Both the position numbers and the translations under genes were made by a program. From JBJYIN01 sp046237015 (lineage in GTDB: Bacteria > Pseudomonadota > Gammaproteobacteria > Enterobacterales > Enterobacteriaceae), in assembly GCF_046237015.1 (NCBI RefSeq), contig NZ_JBJYIN010000008.1, forward strand, positions 62,001 to 126,000: a stretch of DNA of 64,000 bases, written 5' to 3'. The notes beneath the pieces were generated by a model that worked only from the letters and a program-made list of their open reading frames with translations, was not told the origin of the DNA and searched no databases. Below are positions 17,023 to 26,044 of this stretch, in pieces. How positions within the stretch are numbered: the stretch's first letter is position 1; the number at the start of each line of letters is the position of its first letter.

Positions 17023-17046
17023 CGATAGATAACAGGCAACAAAAAA
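17023..17046 (+). repeat. Right copy of 24-bp direct repeat (putative att)
   Basis: Identical to 10606-10629. Its A-run doubles as the T tract of the minus-strand proL terminator, so the attachment site, if real, lies at the tRNA terminator and not inside the tRNA. Confidence 0.7.
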
Positions 17047-17070
17047 ACCGCAAACTCAGTGAGAATGCGG
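17041..17070 (-). terminator. Intrinsic terminator of proL
   Basis: Arms CCGCA (17048-17052) and TGCGG (17066-17070) with an inner CTCA/TGAG stem form a hairpin; on the minus strand seven T residues follow. It ends about 50 bp beyond the tRNA 3-prime end. Confidence 0.8.
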
Positions 17071-17118
17071 GTTCTTGTGGGGTTTCCGGTAGTAAACGAT
17101 ACTAACCGAAGTTGTATT

Positions 17119-17195
17119 TGGTCGGCACGAGAGGATTTGAACCTCCGACCCCCGACACCCCATGACGGTGCGCTACCAGGCTGCGCTACGTGCCG
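17119..17195 (-). tRNA. proL: tRNA-Pro(GGG)
   Basis: A complete 77-nt tRNA including an encoded CCA. The acceptor arms CGGCACG and CGTGCCG pair, the T-loop reads GGTTCAAATCC, and the anticodon in the loop CATGGGGTG is GGG. The sequence is nearly that of E. coli proL, which also follows yejM. Confidence 0.98.
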
Positions 17196-17273
17196 ATGCT
17201 ATGGGCGCTTATACTACCTTTTCCTGACCTTATTGCAATAGCCGTATGGAACGACTGCTTTAGATTTAGGCAG

Positions 17274-19007
17274 TTAGTTCGCAATAAAGCGTCTTTCGCT
17301 GGTTAGAACCTGAAGAAGTAACGTAAGTTGTGGTTTTTCATCGTCTAATTTACGACCATTTTCATCATAAGCACGATAATTACCATTGCTTTCCAGCACG
17401 ATAATTTTTTCCGGCGTGGTGATCATTAATGAACCACCATTGCCATTTGCCAACCAGTTATTACGTCGTTGAGCGGCGAATAAATCCTCACCTTGAGAGT
17501 AATCATCGGTCGCGTTTTTAGCGTGCAATAAGCGTTGCATCAGTGTAGCCATCACATCTTTGTGATCTGTCATCTTGGTAATGGTCTGAGCTGGGGTTCC
17601 CGGCCAGTGAACGACCAGCGGTATTTTCCACTGTGAACGGCGGAAGATATTTTTCTTATCATCACCTGCATGGTTGCTTTGCGTCGACGTTATCACAATA
17701 ACCGTTTTTTCCAGCTTGTTCTGTTCCTGAAGCGTGGCGATGATTTTACCAATCTGCTGATCAACATCTTGATTGCGTCGCAATGGATCGGCCGTTGATG
17801 TCTTGCCGAGACCGTTTAATTCAAGATAAGAGAACCAAGGGGCAGTGTTATTATCACGGTTTAACCAATCCAGCCATTGTGAGGTGATAGCTTCATCGCT
17901 TTGCTCTTGTGGCACAGGAAGGGAAAAGTCGGACAGTAATGCCTGACGATACAGCGCATTATTGAAACCATTGGCAGAAAACAGCCCGAATTGATACCCC
18001 TGTTGGCTCAACCCGCTCATTAATGCAGAAGGTTTGCGGGCATTTAATACGCCATCCATGTAGGTCGTTGAAACACCGTAAAAAAGATTAAACAGCCCGG
18101 CATTCGTCTGTGTACCTGAATCGTAGTGATCGCTGAAGCGGATATTCTGTTCGGCAAAGTGCAATAGGTTAGGCATATTGCTCTGGGTGCCATTAACCGG
18201 GACGTCATTGATGACGATCATCAGCAGATTATAACCACTGCCGCTGTCGCGGAAGGTAATGTCATTTAGCGGATATTCCACGGTCATCGCTTCAGGGTTA
18301 CCTTGCTGGGACAAGCGGCGCTGATACTCTTGTGCATCCAGAAGACCATGTTTTTCCAAAAAGCGGCGGGCGGTCATTGGATAAGAGAGCGGTAAATTCG
18401 CTCTTTGCATGGTAATCGGACGATAGAAATTGGCATCGGCCCAGATATACATCAGGTGTGACGCGAAGAAGGCGGAAATAAATACGCCAGCCAACGGTTT
18501 ACCGAAACTACGGCGATTCAGGCTGCGTAGTTTTTGCCAACACCAGGTACCAAATAGCATCTCCACCATAAAAATCAGTGGAATACCAATGAACATCCAT
18601 TGCCAGTCGCGAGCTAACTCACTTTGGTCAGGGTTGACAACCAATTCCCACACCGTGGGATTGAGATGCAGATGAAAGCGGGTGAAAACCTCAATATCAA
18701 CCAGAAGCAGCGTGAGCCCCGCCGTTGACAACGCGGCGGAAAGAAATCGTAGCAAACGCTGCGACATGACAATAAAGGTTAATGGGAAAATAACTAACAG
18801 ATAGGCAGCGAAGCCGATAAAGCTGAAATGCCCCAGCCAACTGACCAACGCATAAATACGACCAAACAGGGAGCCTGGCCAGTCGACAACAAACAGATAG
18901 CGGCTACCCAGCCCCAGACTGAGCAAAATATTAAACAAGGCGAACCAATGCCCCCAACTGATCATCTGGGAGACTTTTTCGCGGTAGCGCTGCCGATTGG
19001 TTACCAT
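17274..19007 (-). CDS. yejM: YejM/PbgA/LapC, inner membrane regulator of LPS synthesis
   Basis: This 577-residue protein starts MVTNRQRYREKVSQMISWGHW, as in E. coli YejM (586 residues). Five N-terminal transmembrane segments (about residues 20-190) are followed by a periplasmic sulfatase/alkaline-phosphatase-fold domain. In E. coli the protein senses lipid A at the outer leaflet of the inner membrane and tunes LpxC degradation through LapB and FtsH. It is essential there. It forms an operon with yejL, 14 bp upstream, and is followed by proL. Neither neighbour shows anything unusual. Confidence 0.96.
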   Translation of the reverse strand: MVTNRQRYREKVSQMISWGHWFALFNILLSLGLGSRYLFVVDWPGSLFGRIYALVSWLGHFSFIGFAAYLLVIFPLTFIVMSQRLLRFLSAALSTAGLTLLLVDIEVFTRFHLHLNPTVWELVVNPDQSELARDWQWMFIGIPLIFMVEMLFGTWCWQKLRSLNRRSFGKPLAGVFISAFFASHLMYIWADANFYRPITMQRANLPLSYPMTARRFLEKHGLLDAQEYQRRLSQQGNPEAMTVEYPLNDITFRDSGSGYNLLMIVINDVPVNGTQSNMPNLLHFAEQNIRFSDHYDSGTQTNAGLFNLFYGVSTTYMDGVLNARKPSALMSGLSQQGYQFGLFSANGFNNALYRQALLSDFSLPVPQEQSDEAITSQWLDWLNRDNNTAPWFSYLELNGLGKTSTADPLRRNQDVDQQIGKIIATLQEQNKLEKTVIVITSTQSNHAGDDKKNIFRRSQWKIPLVVHWPGTPAQTITKMTDHKDVMATLMQRLLHAKNATDDYSQGEDLFAAQRRNNWLANGNGGSLMITTPEKIIVLESNGNYRAYDENGRKLDDEKPQLTLLLQVLTSERRFIAN

Positions 19008-19021
19008 ACGTTGGTCAAAAA

Positions 19022-19252
19022 TTAATGAGCTTTATCTACTTGTTTAATCGAAGCCTGTAATGCTTCGGCGAAAGATCGGGCTAAAACCTGACGTTGGGCA
19101 GGTGCGACGCTGGTATTAATCAGGTTAGTCACCATATTACCCAGCACCATTAAAGCAAGATCGGTTGGAGCATGGTGCTTTTCCAAAATATTGACCATCT
19201 CTGAAAGCAGTTGTTCAACGTGTTCGTCACTGTAGCGGGATGATTGTGGCAT
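19022..19252 (-). CDS. yejL: YejL, small UPF0352 family protein
   Basis: The 76-residue product (MPQSSRYSDEHVEQLLSEM...) matches YejL of E. coli (75 residues), a small helical cytoplasmic UPF0352 protein of unknown function. It is the first gene of the yejL-yejM operon and divergent from yejK. Confidence 0.95.
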   Translation of the reverse strand: MPQSSRYSDEHVEQLLSEMVNILEKHHAPTDLALMVLGNMVTNLINTSVAPAQRQVLARSFAEALQASIKQVDKAH

Positions 19253-19436
19253 AAAATGGTGTTTCTCAAGCTGGTAAAGTCGCCTATCTTACCGTAACGA
19301 CTCATCCTTTTCCGCACTTTTATCATTTATCATCATGGACTGTCCGTGCGTTTACGGCCAGGATGATGCGGCTTTTCGGTTGCAGCCATATCGCTTCAGT
19401 GTTTGAATACGCTCCTTGCTAAAAGGAGAGTTTATC

Positions 19437-20447
19437 ATGAGTCTGGATATCGGCCAGATTGCCCTGCATCAGCTAGTTAAACGTGACGAACACACGCTGG
19501 AAATGGTGTTGCGTGATTCCCTGCTGTCAACCAATGCGACGGTAGAGGAGATGATGGCTGAATTGCATCGTGTCTACAGCGCTAAGAGTAAAGCCTACGC
19601 TCTGTTTAATGAGCAGAGCGAATTGGCGGACGCGCTCAAATCCTGCCGTAAAGGAAATGAAGATTTCCTGGGATTTACACGAGCGGCGACGGGGCGTTTG
19701 CGGGATGAATTGGCTAAATATCCGTTTGCCGAAGGTGGGATAGTACTGTTTTGTCAGTATCGTTATTTGGCGGTGGAATATTTGTTGATTGCTGTGCTCA
19801 ATAGTTGCAACAGTATGCGGGTCAACGAACAGTTGGATATCAGCAGTACGCACTATCTGGATATCAACCATGCCGACATCGTTGCCCGTATTGATTTGAC
19901 GGAGTGGGAAACGAATCCAGCCTCGACGCGCTATTTGACGTTCCTTAAGGGCCGGGTAGGGCGGAAAGTTTCTGACTTTTTCATGGATTTTCTGGCAGCA
20001 TCAGAAGGTCTGGATACCAAGGCGCAAAATCGGGGGTTGCTCAAGGCCGTTGATGAGTATTGCGACGATGCGCAGTTGGATAAAAATGAGCGGCAGAATT
20101 ATCGTCAGCAGGTCTATAGCTACTGTAACGAGCAGTTGCAGTCGGGTGAAGAAATTGAGTTAGAAGCATTGTCTCAGGAGTTGCCGCCGTTAGGGGAGAA
20201 GACGTTTCAACAGTTTTCAACGGAACAGGGATATGAATTGGAAGAAAGCTTCCCTGCCGATCGCAGTACGCTACGACAATTAACGAAATTTTCTGGCAGT
20301 GGCGGGGGCGTTAGTCTGAATTTTGACGCACTATTATTAGGTGAGCGTATTTTTTGGGATCCGGCAACAGATACGCTGACTATCAAGGGAACGCCACCCA
20401 ATCTGCGCGATCAGTTACAACGTCGTTTAACCGGTGGTCATCAATAG
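19437..20447 (+). CDS. yejK: YejK/NdpA, nucleoid-associated protein
   Basis: The 336-residue product begins MSLDIGQIALHQLVKRDEHT, as in E. coli YejK (335). An AGGAG site precedes the ATG at 19437; the ORF remains open to 19416 without purpose. YejK (NdpA) is an abundant nucleoid-associated protein, reported to interact with topoisomerases. The Pfam NA37 fold covers nearly the whole chain. It is divergent from yejLM and convergent with rplY. Confidence 0.96.
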   Translation: MSLDIGQIALHQLVKRDEHTLEMVLRDSLLSTNATVEEMMAELHRVYSAKSKAYALFNEQSELADALKSCRKGNEDFLGFTRAATGRLRDELAKYPFAEGGIVLFCQYRYLAVEYLLIAVLNSCNSMRVNEQLDISSTHYLDINHADIVARIDLTEWETNPASTRYLTFLKGRVGRKVSDFFMDFLAASEGLDTKAQNRGLLKAVDEYCDDAQLDKNERQNYRQQVYSYCNEQLQSGEEIELEALSQELPPLGEKTFQQFSTEQGYELEESFPADRSTLRQLTKFSGSGGGVSLNFDALLLGERIFWDPATDTLTIKGTPPNLRDQLQRRLTGGHQ

Positions 20448-20460
20448 GCTACAGGCATAA

Positions 20461-20483
20461 AAAAACGCCGCATAAGCGGCGTT
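20461..20483 (-). terminator. Terminator between yejK and rplY
   Basis: Arms AACGCCGC (20464-20471) and GCGGCGTT (20476-20483) are followed on the minus strand by a T7 tract, which suits rplY. Confidence 0.85.
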
Positions 20484-20516
20484 CTTCCCCGGCGTCCCGG
20501 ATCGATTTCTGCGCAA

Positions 20517-20801
20517 TTATACGCGAACGAAGTCGATATGAGTCAGTTTTGGCTTGAACACGTGACGTTGTACAGCCTGAACTTTAACTTGAATTTCTTT
20601 GCCATCGATAGACAGGATAACGGTTTCACCGTAGAAACCAGGTTTCATTTCCTGGTTTTTAACGCTGTCGTGATCCAATTCGATAGCAACTGGCGCTTCT
20701 GAACCACCATAAACGATGGCCGGAAATTTACCAGCGGTACGCAGGCGGCGGCTCGCACCCTTACCCTGCTCTTTACGTGCTTCTGCTTTGATAGTAATCA
20801 T
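20517..20801 (-). CDS. rplY: Ribosomal protein bL25
   Basis: The product is 94 residues, identical in length to E. coli L25, and contains KEQGKGASRRLRTAGKFPAIVYGG, the conserved 5S rRNA-binding segment. bL25 binds 5S rRNA in the large ribosomal subunit. It stands alone between yejK and radD, in the same order as in E. coli. Confidence 0.98.
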   Translation of the reverse strand: MITIKAEARKEQGKGASRRLRTAGKFPAIVYGGSEAPVAIELDHDSVKNQEMKPGFYGETVILSIDGKEIQVKVQAVQRHVFKPKLTHIDFVRV

Positions 20802-20936
20802 TTTTTTCTCTACTCAAGAAAGTAACCCTGCTACAGGCGACCCAGCAGCAGGTTGGGTTGTTCTGCTTTTGCGGTACAAAAGCGGGCTGAATTTTAGCGG
20901 AATATGGCGTGACGGGCAAACAAAACTGCGAATTAG

Positions 20937-22697
20937 TTAACCCCGCAATTCGTTTGCACGGCGAAAACGTCCCTCGTAGTCGAACATTTTTTCCCTGAGT
21001 TGCCAGAATGCGCCTTGTTTACGGGCGATAACAAAGTCGGGGGCGCGTAATTGGTTTTGCTGTGTGACGATGTCATGCACGGTCTGCCAGACGAAAGGGA
21101 CACCGGGTGCTCGCAGATGAACACGTAAAAATAGCAATTGGAAAATATGACGTTGCGCTGGGGTATGTAAGCGAAAACGTTCGCTGACATCCGCACCGTC
21201 TTCATCATAATAGGTAATTTTCAGCCAGGCCCCTTTGGCATCTTGTCCGGGGATAAGTTGCATGCCGCTACAGCGTAACACCAGCGCATCCTTGAGTTTC
21301 AGCGCTGCTTTTAGCATATCGTCTGGATCGACCAGCACCGCTTCACACTGGTGACAACGGCGGGCAGCAATATCATTTTCTGCATCGCACTGAGGGCATA
21401 GTTTAAAACGAAAGCGGAAATCACATTGTTTGCGCTGATGATTTTCCTCCGGTGCCCATCCCTGACAACGACGGCCATAGTGTTCAATCACGCTGCCATC
21501 GGGGGTGGTTTTCCCCCAGAAGATATTGGCAAAACCACATTTGGGGCAAAAAACTTGTACTGGTTGACTATCGGTATGTGGTTTGCTGTTGCCGACTTCA
21601 GGCGTGTAGAGATCGTGCGGGTTGCCGGCATAATCGAGGATAAGGCAATTCGTTTTTCCGGGGAAAAGGCGTAAACCGCGTCCCACAATTTGCTGATATA
21701 AACTCACGGATTCTGTTGGACGTAGGATGGCAATCAGATCAACATGGGGGGCGTCAAAACCCGTTGTGAGTACCGCCACGTTTACCAGATATTTCAGCGA
21801 CTGCTGTTTAAAGGCCTCAATCAGCGCATCGCGCTCAGCTGTTGGTGTTTCCGCGCTAACTAGCGCTGATTGCTCAGCGGGTAACAGCGCGTAAATTTCT
21901 CGCGCATGTTCGACCGTTGCGGCGAAAATCATCACCCCTGAGCGGGTTTGAGCATAATCGATGACCTGTCTAACAATAGGGGGCGTGATACGTTTCTGGC
22001 GCTTGAGCTCTTTGTTCAGATCGCTTTCGCTAAATAAACCGTTACTTTTTGTTGTCAGCTTGCTGAAATCGTATTGCACAATCGGCATGTCCAACCGCTC
22101 CGGCGGCACGAGGAAGCTATGTTTGATCATGTAACGCAGCGGTAGTTCATAGATGCAATCGCGAAACAAGCACTGTTCGTCGCCTCGGATCATTCCATGA
22201 TAATGATATTGATAAATCCATCCTTTACCCAGCCGATAGGGCGTGGCGGTTAAGCCGAGTAGCCGCAGTTGTGGGTTGGTTTTTTGCAGATGCTGGATGA
22301 TTTGCTGATATTGGCTGTCGTTATCATCACCAACGCGATGGCATTCATCAATAATCAGCAGTGAAAAAGCGCCTTCAAACTGCGTCAGATTGCGTGCGAC
22401 CGACTGTACGCTGCCAAACACCACCTTTCCCTGACTGTGGCGTTGTTGCAGCCCAGCAGCGAAAATATCGGCTTCCAGCCCCAAAGCGCAGTATTTGGCA
22501 TGATTCTGCGCCACCAGTTCTTTCACGTGCGCCAACACCAGGACTCGACCACGAGCGAGTCTCGCCAGTTCGGCAATGACAAGGCTTTTCCCTGCGCCAG
22601 TTGGCAAAACAATCACTGCCGGGTGGGTATGGCGGCGAAAATAATCGAGTGCGGCAGATACGGCCTCGCGTTGGTAAGGCCGTAAGATAAAAGACAT
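20937..22697 (-). CDS. radD: RadD (YejH), superfamily 2 DNA repair helicase-like protein
   Basis: A 586-residue protein, equal in length to E. coli RadD. It has the Q-tip/PYQREAV motif at 7-13, Walker A PTGAGKS at 32-38, a DECH box near 136, LGLTATPYR motif III, and motif VI QIVGRGLR. The C-terminal third carries cysteine pairs (CPKCGF, CPQCDAEND, CHQCEAV) forming zinc ribbons. RadD acts in double-strand-break repair and RecA-mediated recombination. Its start lies 3 bp from the yecH stop codon, so the two genes are likely co-transcribed. Confidence 0.96.
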   Translation of the reverse strand: MSFILRPYQREAVSAALDYFRRHTHPAVIVLPTGAGKSLVIAELARLARGRVLVLAHVKELVAQNHAKYCALGLEADIFAAGLQQRHSQGKVVFGSVQSVARNLTQFEGAFSLLIIDECHRVGDDNDSQYQQIIQHLQKTNPQLRLLGLTATPYRLGKGWIYQYHYHGMIRGDEQCLFRDCIYELPLRYMIKHSFLVPPERLDMPIVQYDFSKLTTKSNGLFSESDLNKELKRQKRITPPIVRQVIDYAQTRSGVMIFAATVEHAREIYALLPAEQSALVSAETPTAERDALIEAFKQQSLKYLVNVAVLTTGFDAPHVDLIAILRPTESVSLYQQIVGRGLRLFPGKTNCLILDYAGNPHDLYTPEVGNSKPHTDSQPVQVFCPKCGFANIFWGKTTPDGSVIEHYGRRCQGWAPEENHQRKQCDFRFRFKLCPQCDAENDIAARRCHQCEAVLVDPDDMLKAALKLKDALVLRCSGMQLIPGQDAKGAWLKITYYDEDGADVSERFRLHTPAQRHIFQLLFLRVHLRAPGVPFVWQTVHDIVTQQNQLRAPDFVIARKQGAFWQLREKMFDYEGRFRRANELRG

Positions 22698-22700
22698 CGT

Positions 22701-22940
22701 TTAGTGCTGACAGATTTTACTGGCGCTGGTGGTAAAACCGCTCTCAAGCGGAATGAATTTGCCGCGTTCAGCCAGAAATTGCACCAGCATCGCAGCCGTC
22801 ATGTTTTCGGCAGAGCAGGTATGGAATCGTGCTGCACGGCCGAAACGGTCTTCAATCGTAGCAACCAATTGTTCTGTGGTAAAAGACTCGCCGGAGGCGA
22901 TCATCATTTGCAACACTTCATGACCATGAATGGACGACAT
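22701..22940 (-). CDS. yecH: YecH, small metal-binding protein
   Basis: From the ATG at 22940 the product is 79 residues, beginning MSSIHGHEVL and containing FHTCSAENMTA and a terminal SKICQH, as in E. coli YecH (79 residues). The conserved His and Cys residues suggest metal binding; the function is not known. An upstream in-frame ATG at 22955 lies inside the GAGGA ribosome site of the real start, so it is rejected. In E. coli yecH is elsewhere, so its place before radD is a local difference. Confidence 0.9.
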   Translation of the reverse strand: MSSIHGHEVLQMMIASGESFTTEQLVATIEDRFGRAARFHTCSAENMTAAMLVQFLAERGKFIPLESGFTTSASKICQH

Positions 22941-23179
22941 ATCGGGATTCCTCAATGTGAAAATTTGTCCCTATTATGCCTGTTGATAAACGTTACGGCG
23001 AGAAGATGTGGACGAAACAACAGTGTATTTCCTGTTGAATTCTAGGATGTCAGGCAAAGCCTCGTTATACTATTACACGTTGGTGGCGAGTATCGTTGCC
23101 TTTCTTCATTTTCATGATGCTTTCAGGTATCGCGTTACCTGCATTTGCGTCATGATTTAATACAGGTTGTTGATTTTTA

Positions 23180-23878
23180 ATGCGATTAGATAAGTTTTTA
23201 TCTCAGCAATTGGCTATCAGCCGTTCACTAGTGATTCGGGAACTACGTGCTCAGCGCGTGACCGTTGATGGCGAGATTGTGAAAAGTGGATCGTTTAAAG
23301 TGTTACCTGAACATGAGGTGGCATTCGATGGCAATCCATTGGAGCAGCAAAATGGCCCTCGTTATTACATGCTGAATAAGCCTCAAGGCTATGTCTGCTC
23401 GACGGACGATCCCGATCATCCCACTATCCTCTATTTCATGGATGTCCCTGTCGCTCATAAATTACACGCAGCAGGGCGTTTGGATATCGATACCACGGGG
23501 TTGGTTTTATTGACGGATGACGGGCAATGGTCGTACCGTATCACATCGCCGAAACATCATTGTGAGAAAACATATCTGGTGACGCTGGAGTTGCCACTGA
23601 ACCCTGATACGGCCAGCCAGTTTGCCGCGGGCGTACAATTGCATAACGAAAAAGATCTGACCAAGCCCGCCGTGTTGGAGAAAATTACCGATCATCAGGT
23701 TCGACTAACTATCAGTGAAGGTCGTTATCATCAGGTCAAGAGAATGTTTGCTGCGGTGGGTAACCGGGTTGTGCAATTGCATCGTGAACGTATTGGCGGC
23801 ATTCACCTCGATAGCGAACTTGAACCGGGTGAATTTCGGGTATTGAGTTCACAAGAAGTCGAAAGCGTCGGGCTATAA
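23180..23878 (+). CDS. rsuA: RsuA, 16S rRNA pseudouridine-516 synthase
   Basis: A 232-residue protein with an N-terminal S4 RNA-binding domain (MRLDKFLSQQLAISRSLVIRE) and a pseudouridine synthase domain with the catalytic motif GRLDIDTTGLVLLTDDG, whose aspartate (about residue 102) attacks the uridine. It modifies U516 of 16S rRNA during small-subunit assembly. The gene precedes bcr by 93 bp to the chosen start, as in E. coli. Confidence 0.96.
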   Translation: MRLDKFLSQQLAISRSLVIRELRAQRVTVDGEIVKSGSFKVLPEHEVAFDGNPLEQQNGPRYYMLNKPQGYVCSTDDPDHPTILYFMDVPVAHKLHAAGRLDIDTTGLVLLTDDGQWSYRITSPKHHCEKTYLVTLELPLNPDTASQFAAGVQLHNEKDLTKPAVLEKITDHQVRLTISEGRYHQVKRMFAAVGNRVVQLHRERIGGIHLDSELEPGEFRVLSSQEVESVGL

Positions 23879-23971
23879 TTTTTTATCTCTGCGTCATTCT
23901 CGCTGCCTTGATGGGGCGGGATGTTTTTTTATTCTACGAAGTCCATTTTTCCTGACCGGGAGCGACGTTCA

Positions 23972-25156
23972 GTGCAACAAAACCGACCTTCTCATATTGG
24001 GTTGATTCTCATTCTTGGCTTGATTTCCATGCTCACGCCCCTCGCGATTGACATGTACTTACCCGCATTACCGACGATTGCCGCCGAATTAGGTGTGCCG
24101 GATGGGCGCGTGCAGATGACGCTCAGTACCTATGTGCTGGGTTTTGCTATTGGGCAGATGTTCTATGGGCCGATGGCCGACAGCGTTGGGCGGAAGCCTG
24201 TTATTTTGGGGGGAACGCTGATTTTCGCGCTTGCAGGTGTGGCATGCGCATTATCACAGACGGTGGAACAACTGGTTCAGATGCGCTTTTTGCATGGTCT
24301 GTCGGCCGCCGCATCGGCGGTAGTCATTAATGCGCTGATACGTGATATGTTTTCCAAGGATGAATTCTCTCGCATGATGTCATTTGTGGTGCTGGTGATG
24401 ACGGTAGCGCCGCTGATTGCGCCTATTGCCGGTGGGGCGCTGCTGCTATGGTTTAGCTGGCATTCAATTTTTTGGGCTATTTCTGGCGCAGCCTTTTTGA
24501 CCGTGATTCTGGTTTTCTTCTTTATTCACGAAACGCTTCCTCCAGAGAAACGGCAAAAATTTCATTTGCGCACCACGCTAGGTAACTTTGTGACGCTTTT
24601 CCGCCATAAACGCGTATTTAGTTATATGGTGGCGAGCGGGTTGTCATTCTGCGGTATGTTCGCTTTCCTAACCGCTGGGCCGTTTGTTTATATCAATTTA
24701 CATGGCGTTTCCCCCCAACATTTTGGTTATTACTTCGCATTGAATATTGTCTTTTTGTTCATGATGACACTGTTTAATAGTCGCCATGTCCGCCGTCTTG
24801 GGGTGCTGACAATGTTTCGTATCGGCTTATTGATTCAATTCGCGATGGGTATCTTGTTAGTCGTTATTTGCCTGTTTGATTTAGGTTTTTTACCACTGGT
24901 TATTGCGGTTTCAATTTTTGTTGGCTGCATTGCAATGGTGGCTTCTAATGCAATGGCCGTCATTCTGGATGATTTTCCGCATATGGCGGGAACTGCGTCG
25001 TCACTGGCAGGGACACTACGTTTTGGTTTAGGCGCGGTGACAGGTATGGCGCTATCGATCATGTCTTTTAACAGTGCCTGGCCCATGGTGTTATCCATGG
25101 CTTGTTGTTCAATCGTCGCCTTTTTGCTCTATTGTTATGCCAGTCGAGCCATTTGA
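23972..25156 (+). CDS. bcr: Bcr, MFS drug/sulfonamide-bicyclomycin exporter
   Basis: Twelve transmembrane segments and the DHA1 signatures MLTPLAIDMYLPALPTIA and GPMADSVGRKPVIL identify Bcr/CflA. It exports bicyclomycin, sulfathiazole and some dipeptides by proton antiport in the inner membrane. I prefer a GTG start at 23972 (394 residues, near the 396 of E. coli), with GGGAG nine bases upstream, over the ATG at 23921, which adds 17 unusual residues. It is downstream of rsuA in a conserved pair. Confidence 0.93.
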   Translation: MQQNRPSHIGLILILGLISMLTPLAIDMYLPALPTIAAELGVPDGRVQMTLSTYVLGFAIGQMFYGPMADSVGRKPVILGGTLIFALAGVACALSQTVEQLVQMRFLHGLSAAASAVVINALIRDMFSKDEFSRMMSFVVLVMTVAPLIAPIAGGALLLWFSWHSIFWAISGAAFLTVILVFFFIHETLPPEKRQKFHLRTTLGNFVTLFRHKRVFSYMVASGLSFCGMFAFLTAGPFVYINLHGVSPQHFGYYFALNIVFLFMMTLFNSRHVRRLGVLTMFRIGLLIQFAMGILLVVICLFDLGFLPLVIAVSIFVGCIAMVASNAMAVILDDFPHMAGTASSLAGTLRFGLGAVTGMALSIMSFNSAWPMVLSMACCSIVAFLLYCYASRAI

Positions 25157-25614
25157 TCCCATCACTTTTTAGTCCCAGTCCAACTCCCGCGTTAGCGGGA
25201 GGCCTGCCTTTGCCATGCAACTCGAATGATTTGGGGGAGCGATTCTTTCTATTTAGGCGCTATTTCGCCGAGAAAAGTGATACCGGCTTATTGCGTATCA
25301 AGGGATTGCTTATCTTTATTTGTTCAAAATATGTAAAATGTATGAATTAAAAGTAAATAAACAAGCCTTTAGGGGTTGTGATGTTAACGAGAAAAGGTTA
25401 AATATAATCAGAAAAGAGCAGCAATTCGTGATCGCGTCGACACTAATAAGTCTTGCAATCGCTTAATCCACTGACTAATTGATGTCAATTAACCTGAGTG
25501 ATGTTGGTTTTTTGTACATGAAAAAGTGGAAATAAGTGTGATGGACACGCTATCATAATAAATATGTTATTATTTTGTGAATTTTAAGTAAAACTTAACC
25601 TGAGGAAAACAGTA
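25157..25614. other. Intergenic region between bcr and yejG
   Basis: No gene is visible in 458 bp. A strong hairpin, CTCCCGC-GTTA-GCGGGAG at 25184-25201, follows bcr but lacks a T tract. TGCAACTCGAATGATTTGGGG at 25216-25236 resembles the right end of ERIC elements. The last 250 bp are AT-rich and should hold the yejG promoter. Confidence 0.5.
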
Positions 25615-25959
25615 GTGGATAGTTTCCAACTTTCGGTAGTTCATCGTTTGCCGCAAAGTTATCGCTGGTTATCGGGTTTTGCTGGCGTCAAAGTTGAACC
25701 GATTCCGCTCAGTGGCAGAGAAGAAGATAATAATCTGATTGGTCTTAAACTGTTAAGCCATGACGGAGAGGCCGCATGGAAAATTATGCACCAATTGAAC
25801 CAATCTTTAGATGAAATTCAGGTTGAATGTGCGGTTTTGGAATGGGAAGGCGAGCCTTGCCTGTTTTTACACCGTAACGATGAAAGTACCGCGATGTGCC
25901 GCTTGAAAAATGTCGGTGTGGCGATTGCTGAGTCTGTTTCCGCGCATTATCCATTTTGA
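25615..25959 (+). CDS. yejG: YejG, conserved small protein
   Basis: The product is 114 residues, the same as E. coli YejG, and includes the conserved LSVVHRLPQSYRW start, KVEPIPLSG, and the CRLKNVGVAIAE ending. It starts with GTG, preceded by a GAGG ribosome site. YejG is cytoplasmic and its function is not established; it has been linked with aminoglycoside tolerance in E. coli. It is convergent with yejF. Confidence 0.95.
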   Translation: MDSFQLSVVHRLPQSYRWLSGFAGVKVEPIPLSGREEDNNLIGLKLLSHDGEAAWKIMHQLNQSLDEIQVECAVLEWEGEPCLFLHRNDESTAMCRLKNVGVAIAESVSAHYPF

Positions 25960-26044
25960 AGAGTGGCGTCAGCGATCTGATGCCACTCCCCCAGCGACGT
26001 TTTGCCCAAGCGTTTCTCTCATTTTAAAGCCGGTCCGGCGTGGC

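Larger units (their letters stand above)
10606..17046. mobile_element. Decayed integrative island next to proL
   Basis: A perfect 24-bp direct repeat occurs at 10606-10629 and 17023-17046; it begins CGATAGATAACAGGCAAC and ends in an A run. The right copy lies directly beyond the proL terminator hairpin. Just inside it is the N-terminal half of a P4-type integrase pointing away from the tRNA, the usual arrangement for tRNA-targeted islands. Cargo includes a toxin-antitoxin pair, an NTPase, an unknown low-GC gene and two regulator/effector pairs. The repeats are proposed as attL and attR. Because the integrase is truncated, the element should be immobile alone. The boundaries are inference. Confidence 0.6.
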
